Shown here: piece after piece, positions 23,350-31,737 of the stretch
Position numbering within the stretch: the stretch's first letter is position 1
Layout of the letters: every line of letters starts with the position of its first letter
NCBI GenBank assembly: GCA_964626565.1
Contig: CAZVFX010000079.1
Location: forward strand, 1-33,428
Direction: 5' to 3'
DNA: 33,428 bases
Source: CAZVFX01 sp964626565
GTDB taxonomy: Bacteria > Myxococcota_A > UBA9042 > CAIXZC01
Notes under the pieces: generated by a model
Seen by the model: the letters and a program-made list of their open reading frames with translations, nothing else
The model's database searches: none
What the model was told of the DNA's origin: nothing
Made by a program: the position numbers and the translations under genes

Positions 23350-24606
23350 ATGTCCACAACGCCCCGGATGGTCTACGCAGATTCGACAGGTCAGATATTC
23401 GACCATCCAAAGCTCAGGATGGGGGTGTGGGACGGGGCTAGCATCAGGGAGCCTCTGCCCGAGGAATTGATCCCGCTGCCGGAGGGAAGCGACCTTTTTC
23501 TCCTTCCGGGGCGCTTGCCTCTCGGCTTTTCCGGCAAGCGGTCTCATCTGATTGAGTTCGACGGTGGCGAAGAGGAGGAGTTGAGCGCGGTGAGCGCATT
23601 TCTCGCGCCCGCGTACCTGCGCCTGCATCATCCGGCCTATCGCACGCTGGCGCACGGTCCGATGTTGCCGCTGTTCGCGTACTCGCCCGTTGGCTGGGCT
23701 GATGGGGTCTTCTGGACCACCGGCCTTCGCATCGACCCCGAGAAGCGTCAGGACCCGCCGCTGTTCGACATGAAGCGTATCCGGCGGGGTGTTGACCGGG
23801 ACCTGGGTAAATACCCTCGAAACCGGCTGCTTCGACACCTCAGGCGTTGTGCACTGGAGTACGGATGCCGGGCGGCCCAGAACTTCTTTCTCGCCCGTTG
23901 GGAGTGCCCGCTGCCTACCGCGTCCTCCTGCAACGCACAGTGTATCGGATGTATTTCCCATCAAGACGGCGACATCCCCGTGACCCAGGAGCGTATCGAC
24001 TTTGCTCCTTCGGCCAAGGAGATTGCCCAGGTGACCTGCCTCCACTTCGGCAGAGTGGAGCGGCCCATTGCCAGCTTCGGGCAGGGTTGCGAAGGTGAGC
24101 CCCTCACCAGGGGAGACCTGCTGGTTGACGCGGTCTCCCTCGTCAGAGAGCGGTGTGCGGAAGGCACCTTGAATCTCAACACCAACGCGTCCCGACCGGA
24201 TGTCGTAGAGCGTCTGTTCTCAGCAGGCCTCAGCAGCATACGGGTCAGCCTGGCCAGTCCCCGCAAGGAGGCCTACGACGCGTACCATCGGCCTTCCGGC
24301 TACTCTTTCGCTGATGTGCTGGAGTCCATGAGAGTGGCCAAGGGGCACAACGGTTTTATCTCCTTGAATCTACTGGTGTTCCCCGGTTTTACCGACCGGG
24401 CCGAAGAGGTTGAGGCGCTCAAAGGCATGGTGCGGGAATTCGACGTCGACATGATCCAGTGGCGCAACCTCAACCTCGACCCGGAGTACTACGGCCAAAC
24501 CGTGGGTCAAGCCGGTTCGGTCTCCGGCTTGCGTCAAATGGTGCTCGGGATGAAAGATGAGTTTCCCGACTTGAAACACGGCTATTTTAATCCCTTTTTG
24601 GGGTGA
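23350..24606 (+). CDS. Radical SAM protein of unknown substrate
   Basis: A 418-residue protein with the radical SAM iron-sulfur motif CNAQCIGC (Cys194, Cys198, Cys201; CxxxCxxC). FGQGCEGEPL (about 244-253) is the GGE-like SAM-binding block, and the strands LNLNTNAS and IRVSLASP belong to the core TIM barrel. The first ~180 residues form an extra domain with no signature I know. AAGGAG lies about 10 nt before the ATG. It is the first gene of a run with 10-, 9- and 13-nt gaps to the next three genes, two of which encode lipoproteins. It is divergent from recD2 across a 96-bp gap. Substrate unknown; it is not a SPASM-type maturase by visible C-terminal cysteines, as none cluster there. Confidence 0.88.
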   Translation: MSTTPRMVYADSTGQIFDHPKLRMGVWDGASIREPLPEELIPLPEGSDLFLLPGRLPLGFSGKRSHLIEFDGGEEEELSAVSAFLAPAYLRLHHPAYRTLAHGPMLPLFAYSPVGWADGVFWTTGLRIDPEKRQDPPLFDMKRIRRGVDRDLGKYPRNRLLRHLRRCALEYGCRAAQNFFLARWECPLPTASSCNAQCIGCISHQDGDIPVTQERIDFAPSAKEIAQVTCLHFGRVERPIASFGQGCEGEPLTRGDLLVDAVSLVRERCAEGTLNLNTNASRPDVVERLFSAGLSSIRVSLASPRKEAYDAYHRPSGYSFADVLESMRVAKGHNGFISLNLLVFPGFTDRAEEVEALKGMVREFDVDMIQWRNLNLDPEYYGQTVGQAGSVSGLRQMVLGMKDEFPDLKHGYFNPFLG

Positions 24607-24616
24607 GTGAGACGAT

Positions 24617-26653
24617 ATGCGAACAATCTGTGTCTGCTGCACGCTACTCCTGGTCTTCGCCTGCTCCGGCCGCGGCAAATCAGCGGATGTTGTGCCCGCA
24701 CCTGATACCAGGCCTGCTGTCGATAGTGCGGATCTGTCGCAAGACCTTCCGCAATCAGAGACCACGGATGTAGAAGCCGACGGTTATCCCGACGCGCAGG
24801 ACGGGGTGGCGGATGAGACCTCCGGCCCCGACCTCATCGCTCTTCCCGACCTTCAGCCCGAGCTGGCCGAAGCTGACGCGGAGTTGGTTGATGAAGATAC
24901 CTCGGATGTGCCGCCGCCGGTGGATGAGCTGGTGGTCAACTGGCCCTTTGGCGAGATCCAGAAGCAGTGCGGCAAGGGCCTGTTGGGAAAGATACCTTCC
25001 CCTTCGGGAGACATCTCCATCATGGTGTTGAGAGGCAGCCATTACGATATGGGCTATCAGGCGGGTTGCCTGGTTGGCGACCGCACCGGCCAGTTTTTCG
25101 ACAACTTCATGTCCTATTTCCTCGTTGAAATCGAAGGTGCGGCCGAGGAAATCGGTATCGACCCGGAACAGGCCAGCGGCCTGCTCTATACCATGGTCAA
25201 CAGCGTCTGGCAGCACGTTGACCCGTATGTCCACGAAAAATACAAGCTGGAGATGAAGGGTTTTCACGACGCGGTAATGGGAGACCCTCAGATTGCTGCG
25301 TATTGGACTGAAACGGAGCCGGAGTGGGGTCTGAAAACGTTGCTGCTGCTTTCCAATATCTCGGACCTCAACTGGTCGGGCAGCATCGAGGACGTGCTGG
25401 ACAAACTGGCCAACGGTTTTTCCCCTTCTTTGAAATCCTACTACGATGAGGACACGGCCGCGTTGTTGCTCGAGCGTCTCGTCGCATACGCGAAACCGAA
25501 AGGGCCGGTGCTGCCGCTGCGTACCTCATGCAGCTTCTTTGCCGCCTGGGGTCCGCGGACCGCGGAAGGGCACCTCTTTGGCTCGCGCAACCTGGACTGG
25601 TCGACGGACACCGGGATTTCCGAGTTGAAAGGGATTACCGTGTTTGCACCGGAAGGGGAGTATGCCCATGCGTCCATCGGCTATCTCGGTTTCCCGGGTG
25701 CGTTGGCGGGTATGAGCGAGAAGGGGATCGTGTTGTCGGAGGTGGGCAGCGAGTCGGCCATGGAGCGCTTGAAGGGCCAGCCCTGGACCCTCAAATTCAG
25801 AGACATCATGGAATCGGGCGGTGATCTGGACAGTGCGACCGAAATTGCGCTGGGCACCTATGAAGACGGCCAGGCCAGACCCGTCACCATCGGCTACAAC
25901 TGGATGGTGGCCTTTGGCGACCCTCCTTCGGGCGCGGAATCCGCGGTTGCCGCGTTGGAAACCAACGGCCTCGTGGCCGGCATGCACAGGCGTTCCCCGG
26001 ACTGTGAAGCTTCGTCTATGCTGGTCTACTACGACCTGGAAGGAAAGGTGGTGCAGACGGTTACCAACGACCAGGATCCTTCCATGGCCAATCTTGAAGA
26101 GGATGCAGTGGAGATCAACGCGGAAGGCGAACCCCGGCTGTTTGCGGTGGATGCGGAAGGGCAATTCGTTCTGGACGGCAACGGGTACCCTGTGCCCGAC
26201 CCTGCGGCAGGCCAGCCATATCCGGTGGCCAGGACTCTTGACTGCGCCATCTATCGTGGCGACGAGGCGCTCATGCACGGCGTGCGCAGGTGGCAGACCG
26301 CGGCCAACGGCCCTCAGGGCGGGGACAAGCTGATCGTCGCGTCGGGAAGCTACCGGCATCGCTATGCCGTGATGCACGATATTCTCAAAGCGTGGGAGAC
26401 CGGAGATTCGTATACTCTTGATGGTGAGACCCTTGTCGAAGAGACTGGTCAACCCACTCCCGTCGGTCTGTTGGAGGCGGAGAAAGTTGCGCGGGCTGCG
26501 GCCATGGGTTCTAATGTTCTGGCGGTCGCGTACGACGCAACTGCGCTCAAAATCCGGGTATCCTATGAGATCGGCACCGGGGACACCTGGCAAGGGGCGC
26601 ACAAACACGATTTCGTCGAGATCGACCTCAAGTCGGTCTTCGACCTGCTGTAG
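24617..26653 (+). CDS. Lipoprotein with C45-like Ntn-hydrolase (acyl-transferase/amidase) domain
   Basis: A 678-residue predicted lipoprotein: signal peptide with LVFAC (Cys16), an acidic Asp/Pro-rich linker to about residue 105, then a hydrolase domain. LRGSHYDMGYQAGCLVGD (138-155) and SCSFFAAWGPRTAEGHLFGSR followed by NLDW (304-328) match the peptidase C45/acyl-CoA:6-APA acyltransferase and phospholipase B-like group. In those proteins the Cys (here probably Cys305) becomes the N-terminal nucleophile after self-cleavage. If that happens, the lipid-anchored N-terminal part would be cut from the catalytic part. 'GFPGALAGMSEKGIVLSEVG' is another conserved strand pair. It sits between a radical SAM gene and a beta-propeller lipoprotein gene, so the three may act together. 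Substrate unknown. Confidence 0.78.
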   Translation: MRTICVCCTLLLVFACSGRGKSADVVPAPDTRPAVDSADLSQDLPQSETTDVEADGYPDAQDGVADETSGPDLIALPDLQPELAEADAELVDEDTSDVPPPVDELVVNWPFGEIQKQCGKGLLGKIPSPSGDISIMVLRGSHYDMGYQAGCLVGDRTGQFFDNFMSYFLVEIEGAAEEIGIDPEQASGLLYTMVNSVWQHVDPYVHEKYKLEMKGFHDAVMGDPQIAAYWTETEPEWGLKTLLLLSNISDLNWSGSIEDVLDKLANGFSPSLKSYYDEDTAALLLERLVAYAKPKGPVLPLRTSCSFFAAWGPRTAEGHLFGSRNLDWSTDTGISELKGITVFAPEGEYAHASIGYLGFPGALAGMSEKGIVLSEVGSESAMERLKGQPWTLKFRDIMESGGDLDSATEIALGTYEDGQARPVTIGYNWMVAFGDPPSGAESAVAALETNGLVAGMHRRSPDCEASSMLVYYDLEGKVVQTVTNDQDPSMANLEEDAVEINAEGEPRLFAVDAEGQFVLDGNGYPVPDPAAGQPYPVARTLDCAIYRGDEALMHGVRRWQTAANGPQGGDKLIVASGSYRHRYAVMHDILKAWETGDSYTLDGETLVEETGQPTPVGLLEAEKVARAAAMGSNVLAVAYDATALKIRVSYEIGTGDTWQGAHKHDFVEIDLKSVFDLL

Positions 26654-26662
26654 GGGGACGGG

Positions 26663-28042
26663 ATGAAACGCAGGTTCCTTTTTGGCCTCTTATTGTTGCT
26701 CGCCTGCGCGGGCTGCAGTTCCGATGGGGGCAGCCTGCCGCCGCCACCGGAAGATATCACTTCCGAAAAGATCGGTTTTGGGGAGACCCGGGTGGAAGAC
26801 ACGTCCAGCGGGCTGACTTGCGAGATCCCGTATAGCATGCAGCTACCCACGGGCGGGGCGGGGACGCACCTGGCGCTGGGGGAAGGCGGAGTTGTGCATG
26901 TCACCGGGTCGGGCAAGTTGTACACCCTGCGCGCGGACAAGACCGGCACCTACCACTGGATCTGGCCGGACAACGATACTCAGGGTGCGGTGGAACCGAT
27001 CGACGCGCAGCTCTTTACCCCCGTTGTGGGCAGCAACGGAACCATCTATATGGGCACCGGCGATGAGCGCTTGTTGGCCGTGAATAAGGGCGGCGAGGGA
27101 AGGTGGGTGTTCGAACTGGACGGCCAGTTCTCCGGCGCGCCCGCGGTGTTCAAAGGGGCCGAAAAGAAGAACAAGATCTTTGTTGTCACAGACAAAGGTT
27201 CGCTTTACTACATAAAGGACATCGGGCAGGAGTTCCCTTATGACCCCTGGAAGAAGCAGGGCGACCAGGGGATAAAGAACCCGAAGCCGGGGGAACAGCC
27301 GATTATCGGGCCCAAGTTCGGCGGCGGCGATGACGAGCAGACTATCTGGGTGCTGTCCTTGAGCGGCATGCAGTGCTTTGACTCGACCGGCTACCCGATG
27401 TGGGAGTACGAACTGCCGGCCGAATATACGGCCACCAGCAACGCGGTGATGAATGGTGAGGGTCACGCCTTTTTTGTTGCCGGCAAAGACCCCACGGGGG
27501 ACTACTATCATGAGCACTACCTCATGGAGGTCAACCAGGCGGGCGAAGACGGAGAGGGAAGCAATGTCTTCATCGATTTGCCCGGCATAACAACCGAGGT
27601 CGTCAGCCTGTCCATCGGCAACAACGACCGGCTGCTCATGGGCACCTCCAACGCGGGCCTCATCATCTTCAATCAGCAGACCGGGAAGGTGTACAAGCAC
27701 ATGGTTGCGGACGAAGAGAACTTCCTCAAAGTGGCGCAGCCGGTGCAGGCGAAGAACGGGTTTATTTACATGGGCGTATTTCCCACCTGGATTTATGTTC
27801 TGGGCATGGACGGAGAGGTGCTGTGGAAGCTCGACCTGGACGCGTTCGACCCTTCCATCAAGGCGCAGCTTCAGCCCTCGTCACCGCTGATTCTCTCCGA
27901 CGGCATGGTCCTGTTCCACAGCGGGCAATGGGTGACCGCCATCGAATGCTCAGACTCAGGCCCCTCAGAATCTCCCTGGCCGCGATTTGGGGGCAACGAC
28001 AGGAATAGCGGCAACATTCACGACAGCGTCGAGTTGGAGTAA
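26663..28042 (+). CDS. PQQ-like beta-propeller lipoprotein
   Basis: A 459-residue predicted lipoprotein with a short signal peptide rich in Leu and candidate lipidation Cys15 or Cys18 (LLACAGCSS). The mature part repeats blade-like segments: GGVVHVTGSGKLYTLRADK, GSNGTIYMGTGDERLLAVNK, KNKIFVVTDKGSLYYIKD, NGFIYMGVFPTWIYVLGMDG and SDGMVLFHSGQWVTAIECSD. This is the pattern of PQQ-like (BamB-type) propellers. The C-terminal WPRFGGNDRNSGN echoes the 'WP.FG.D..N.G' end found in such proteins. No enzymatic dehydrogenase residues are recognised, so a scaffold or binding role in the periplasm or at the outer membrane is most likely. GGGGGA lies about 5 nt before the ATG, and the gene starts 9 nt after the Ntn-hydrolase lipoprotein. 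Confidence 0.82.
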   Translation: MKRRFLFGLLLLLACAGCSSDGGSLPPPPEDITSEKIGFGETRVEDTSSGLTCEIPYSMQLPTGGAGTHLALGEGGVVHVTGSGKLYTLRADKTGTYHWIWPDNDTQGAVEPIDAQLFTPVVGSNGTIYMGTGDERLLAVNKGGEGRWVFELDGQFSGAPAVFKGAEKKNKIFVVTDKGSLYYIKDIGQEFPYDPWKKQGDQGIKNPKPGEQPIIGPKFGGGDDEQTIWVLSLSGMQCFDSTGYPMWEYELPAEYTATSNAVMNGEGHAFFVAGKDPTGDYYHEHYLMEVNQAGEDGEGSNVFIDLPGITTEVVSLSIGNNDRLLMGTSNAGLIIFNQQTGKVYKHMVADEENFLKVAQPVQAKNGFIYMGVFPTWIYVLGMDGEVLWKLDLDAFDPSIKAQLQPSSPLILSDGMVLFHSGQWVTAIECSDSGPSESPWPRFGGNDRNSGNIHDSVELE

Positions 28043-28055
28043 GGAGTAGATAGAG

Positions 28056-29915
28056 ATGACGCGAGACTTTCTGGCCCTCCTGGAAAAGCGGAGGGTGCTG
28101 CTGTTTGACGGCGGCATGGGAACACTTCTTTACGCCAAGGGCGTGTACATCAACCGCTGTTTCGACGAGCTGAATATCTCGGCGCCGGACCTGGTCGCCG
28201 AATGTCACCGCGGCTACGTAGAAGCGGGCTGCGACGTGGTGGAGACCAACACCTTCGGCGCCAACCGGCCAAAACTCAAAGGGCACGGACTTGAAGACAG
28301 CCTGGAAGAGATCAACCGGAAGGGCGCCGAACTGGCGCGGCAGGCAGCCGGCGACAGCCTCTTCGTAGCCGGTTCCGTCGGCCCGCTGGGGATTAAGATC
28401 GAGCCGTGGGGCCCCACCTCAACCGACGAAGCCCGGGAGCTGTTTGCAGAGCAGATCACCGCGCTTGTAGCCGGCGGTGCGGATCTCATCGTCCTCGAAA
28501 CATTCGGCGACCTCAACGAGGTCCACCAGGCGCTCATCGCGGCGCGCCAGGTAACCGACCTTCCGGTGGTCGCGCAAATGACCCTTCAGGAGGACGGAAA
28601 CTCGCTGTACGGCACCGCACCCGAGCTGTTCGCACGCCGCCTTCACGAATGGGGAGCCGACGTTATCGGCGTAAACTGCAGCGTCGGTCCGGAGGTGGCG
28701 CTGCAGGCGGTGGAACGCATCGTCAAGGTCACAGATAAGCCGGTCTCGGTGCAACCCAACGCGGGCGTGCCCCGCAACGTCGAAGGCCGCAACATCTACC
28801 TGGCTTCTCCCGAGTACTTCGAAGAGTACGCCAAGCGGTTCATTCTGGTAGGCGCGCGGGTTGTGGGCGGGTGTTGCGGAACCACGCCCGGACATATTCG
28901 GGAGATGCGCAAAGCGGTTTACGCGGTAGCTCCGGAATCGCGCAGCAAGGTGGAGATCTCTACGGTCGCTGCGGAGCAGCTCAACGGCCAGGAAGTAGCC
29001 GAGGAAACTCCCCTGGAGAAGCGGTCGAACCTGGGCGCCAAGATCGCCGGAGGTGAGTTCATTACCAGCGTTGAGCTGGTGCCGCCCCGGGGGCACACCG
29101 TGGCCCGGATTATGAAGCGCGCACGGCGGATCAAGGAAGCGGGCGTTGACCTCATCAACATCCCCGACGGACCCCGCGCCTCGGCCCGCATGAGCCCGCT
29201 GGCCCTGGCCGTGCTGATTCAGAACGAGGTGGGCATAGAGCCGTTGTTGCACTACACCTGCAGGGACCGGAATCTGCTGGGAATGCAGTCCGACCTGCTG
29301 GGCGCGTTTGCCCTGGGCGTGCGCAACCTCCTCGTTGTTACCGGAGACCCGCCCAAGATGGGGGACTACCCCGACGCCACCGCCGTATTTGACGTGGATG
29401 CCATCGGACTTACCAACGTGGTTACGCGGCTCAATTGTGGCCTGGATATCGGCGGTCATCACCTGACCCGGCCTACCGAATTTGTGGTGACCGTGGGAGC
29501 TAACCCCGGGGCCATCAACCTGGAGCACGAGCTGAACCGTTTCCACTGGAAGGTGGACGCAGGCGCGCAGTTGGCTATCACCCAGCCCGTATTCGACTTG
29601 GGACTGCTGGAAGACTTCATCAACACTCTGGTCCAGAAGAAGATGCACATCCCGGTGGTTGCCGGAATCTGGCCGCTGCTCAGCCTCCGGAACGCGCAGT
29701 TCATGAACAACGAGGTGCCCGGCGCCACCGTTCCGGACGACGTCATGAAGCGTATGGCGGAAGCTCAGGCGGTCTCCGGCGACAAGGCCCGTGAAGTGGG
29801 CGTTCAGATCGCGCAAGAGGTGTTTGAGAAGGTGAAGCCGTTAGTCGCCGGCGTGCAAGTCTCACCGCCCATGGGAAGGGTTGAACTGGCTCTTCAGGTG
29901 ATCGGGCTCGGCTAG
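28056..29915 (+). CDS. Bifunctional homocysteine S-methyltransferase / methylenetetrahydrofolate reductase
   Basis: A 619-residue cytoplasmic fusion in the methionine/one-carbon pathway, of the type seen in Bacillus YitJ. Residues about 1-290 are a homocysteine methyltransferase barrel: LFDGGMGTLLY, ETNTFGAN, and the three zinc ligands in GVNCSVGP (Cys208) and GGCCGTTPGH (Cys273, Cys274). Residues about 325-619 are a MetF-type reductase: FITSVELVPPRGHT, HYTCRDRN, LLVVTGDPPK (flavin/folate region), ITQPVFDLGLLEDF and the terminal VSPPMGRVELALQVIGL. The cobalamin-binding and activation domains of MetH are absent, so methyl transfer would be B12-independent or supply another step. AAGGAG lies upstream, 13 nt after the propeller gene. 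Its TAG overlaps the stop of the convergent SDR gene. Confidence 0.93.
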   Translation: MTRDFLALLEKRRVLLFDGGMGTLLYAKGVYINRCFDELNISAPDLVAECHRGYVEAGCDVVETNTFGANRPKLKGHGLEDSLEEINRKGAELARQAAGDSLFVAGSVGPLGIKIEPWGPTSTDEARELFAEQITALVAGGADLIVLETFGDLNEVHQALIAARQVTDLPVVAQMTLQEDGNSLYGTAPELFARRLHEWGADVIGVNCSVGPEVALQAVERIVKVTDKPVSVQPNAGVPRNVEGRNIYLASPEYFEEYAKRFILVGARVVGGCCGTTPGHIREMRKAVYAVAPESRSKVEISTVAAEQLNGQEVAEETPLEKRSNLGAKIAGGEFITSVELVPPRGHTVARIMKRARRIKEAGVDLINIPDGPRASARMSPLALAVLIQNEVGIEPLLHYTCRDRNLLGMQSDLLGAFALGVRNLLVVTGDPPKMGDYPDATAVFDVDAIGLTNVVTRLNCGLDIGGHHLTRPTEFVVTVGANPGAINLEHELNRFHWKVDAGAQLAITQPVFDLGLLEDFINTLVQKKMHIPVVAGIWPLLSLRNAQFMNNEVPGATVPDDVMKRMAEAQAVSGDKAREVGVQIAQEVFEKVKPLVAGVQVSPPMGRVELALQVIGLG

Positions 29916-30958
29916 GGTCTTTTACGTTTCTTCAGATACTTCACCAGGCTGTCGACATAAGATGGAAACGGAGGACACAGGATCTCCGTGTTGTTGAGCA
30001 CTTCCGCCGTGTTCATGGAGTTGTACAGGACGAGCTGGTTGAGGCATTCCACGAACAGTCTCGGTGACCGCCACTGTTTCTCCAAACCCGGCATCTTCAT
30101 AAGCGCGGTGGCCAGATTGGAAGGGATGCTGCCCCGGGGCGGCTTCTTGTTTGCGGCCAGGCAGATAAGCTCGAACACTTTGCGTGAAGGCAGTGGATTC
30201 AGGTCTACGAGATGGAAGGTCTTTCCGGCCGCGTCCGGGTGCTCTGCAATGAGCAGCATTGAATCCACCACGAAGTCCACCGGCACCAGGTTGAGCGGGA
30301 AAGCGCCTTTACCCAGCAGGGGTAAGCCGATGTTCACAGGAAGGTTTATCAGCACATGCATGAAGAAGTGAGGCCCGTCGAGCTGATCTATTTCCCCGGT
30401 AGTGGAATCGCCCACGATAAGGGAAGGCCGCACAACCGAAATGGGCAGATCGGCCATGGCCTCCCGTGCGATTCGCTCCGCGATAAACTTGGTTTGCTCG
30501 AAAGCGTTGCGGAACTTGGGAGGGCGGATCAACTCGTCCTCCATAATCACGCCTTGTCGGCTTCCCGCTACAAAGGCGGTGGAATAGTGCATAAAACGCT
30601 TCAGGTTCGGCAACTCGGTGGCAAACACAAGGGTGTTGCGGGTACCCTCGATGTTCACCGACTCCATTTCGGTTTCACTGCTGCCCAGGTAGTAGCGTCC
30701 GGCCAGGTGGAAGACCGTGGATACGTTGGCCCTCAACTCCTTGACCTCGTCACCTGAGAGTCCCAGGTCCATGGCTACCACGTCGCCGCCCACTACCGTC
30801 ACCAGTGGACCCAGTCCGGAGCAGTCCTTCTTCGCTTCCTTTTCGTAACTCGCTTTGCACAGCAGGTATACCCGCCGCCCTTGCGCGACCAGTTTCTCCA
30901 CAAGTCTCTTCACAACAAAGTTGGGATATCCTGTTACGAGTGCCGCGTCCGCCTTCAT
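29912..30958 (-). CDS. Extended SDR / fatty-acyl-reductase-like protein with Phe at the catalytic Tyr position
   Basis: A 348-residue Rossmann-fold protein of the NAD-binding 4/extended SDR group. The N-terminal nucleotide motif is ALVTGYPNFVVKRLV, later segments are VFHLAGRYY and NIEGTRNTL, and the Ser of the triad lies in MHYSTAFV (Ser126). The YxxxK motif reads FEQTK (Phe153, Lys157), so the expected catalytic Tyr is missing. The NAD(P) loop reads TGYPNF, also off the usual TGxxGxxG. It may be a non-catalytic or altered reductase or epimerase; substrate unknown. The start is ATG 30958, forming ATGA with the coaE stop, with AGGAAAA just upstream, so translation is coupled to coaE. The 3' end overlaps the convergent methyltransferase gene by 4 nt. 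Confidence 0.82.
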   Translation of the reverse strand: MKADAALVTGYPNFVVKRLVEKLVAQGRRVYLLCKASYEKEAKKDCSGLGPLVTVVGGDVVAMDLGLSGDEVKELRANVSTVFHLAGRYYLGSSETEMESVNIEGTRNTLVFATELPNLKRFMHYSTAFVAGSRQGVIMEDELIRPPKFRNAFEQTKFIAERIAREAMADLPISVVRPSLIVGDSTTGEIDQLDGPHFFMHVLINLPVNIGLPLLGKGAFPLNLVPVDFVVDSMLLIAEHPDAAGKTFHLVDLNPLPSRKVFELICLAANKKPPRGSIPSNLATALMKMPGLEKQWRSPRLFVECLNQLVLYNSMNTAEVLNNTEILCPPFPSYVDSLVKYLKKRKRP

Positions 30959-31611
30959 TTTTCCTGTTCCCCGCTCATCTTGGCCAGCCAACCCTTGTTG
31001 AGGGAGTCGATGAGCCCCTCGACCTGAGCCACCAGGTGCTGCAAAGTTCCGTTGTTGTCCAGCACGAAGTCCGCCCGGTCCAGCCGCTCCTTCCGGCTCG
31101 CCTGGGCAGCCATTCTCGCCTGGGCCTGTTTGGCCGACTCATCGGTGCGCGACATGTGTCGTTCTACCTGGGAGTCTTCGTCGCAGTCAACCACCACCAC
31201 GCAATCCACGAACCGGTCCCAGCCCGCTTCCACCAGCAACGGTACCTCGAGCACGGCAATTCGTTCTCCCGCCGCGGCCGCCTCCAGCAACTGCCTCGCC
31301 ACCTCTTTCTCGACCGCGGGGTGGAGGATCTTCTCCAGCGCTTTTCGCTTGCTCGGGGCTTTGAAAACTGCGTCCGCCAGTTTTTCCCGTTCCACCCGGC
31401 CCCAGCGGTCCAGCACAGCCTTGCCGAACCGCTTGACAACCGCGGCATAGGCGGTCCCCTTACGATCCGCGAGCAGGTCGTGCGCGACCTGGTCCGTATC
31501 GATGACCGGAAGGCAGGCCTCTCGCAGCAACGTCCCAGCCGTGGTCTTGCCACTCCCAAGCCCGCCTGTGAGGCCCACCAGATAGATCTGCTCAAAACCG
31601 CTGCGGTCCAC
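30955..31611 (-). CDS. coaE: Dephospho-CoA kinase
   Basis: A 218-residue enzyme for the last step of coenzyme A synthesis, phosphorylating the 3'-OH of the ribose of dephospho-CoA with ATP. The P-loop is VGLTGGLGSGKTTAG (Walker A Gly16-Thr23), then IDTDQVAHDL for the substrate, LHPAVEKEV, EVPLLVEAGWDRFVD and a lid region ERHMSRTDESAKQAQARM. Normal family length is about 200. I chose the GTG at 31611, which has GGAGG 7 nt upstream. Longer in-frame starts add a low-quality basic extension, and the nearer GTG at 31617 abuts the ribosome site. The stop overlaps the following SDR gene's ATG. The opposite-strand sulfatase-like gene begins 126 bp away, so promoters here are divergent. Confidence 0.92.
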   Translation of the reverse strand: MDRSGFEQIYLVGLTGGLGSGKTTAGTLLREACLPVIDTDQVAHDLLADRKGTAYAAVVKRFGKAVLDRWGRVEREKLADAVFKAPSKRKALEKILHPAVEKEVARQLLEAAAAGERIAVLEVPLLVEAGWDRFVDCVVVVDCDEDSQVERHMSRTDESAKQAQARMAAQASRKERLDRADFVLDNNGTLQHLVAQVEGLIDSLNKGWLAKMSGEQEK

Positions 31612-31737
31612 CAGCACTCCTCCATTCCGGCCCCATACTACAATGAATCGTTTGGCATTGGAAGCCGCGGTTGACGTTGCGAGAGCCGCGGTGATAACCT
31701 CTTCCTCAGGCTCGGAACGCGCCGAACAGGAGACAAC

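Noticed and set aside
23254..24045. N-terminal extension of recD2 to a 993-residue protein
   Set aside because: The extra 264 residues lack motifs and overlap the well-supported radical SAM gene; the remaining length already equals the RecD2 family.
28419..29816. 465-codon minus-strand open frame opposite the methyltransferase/reductase fusion
   Set aside because: Antisense shadow; the plus-strand product has complete domain motifs on both halves.
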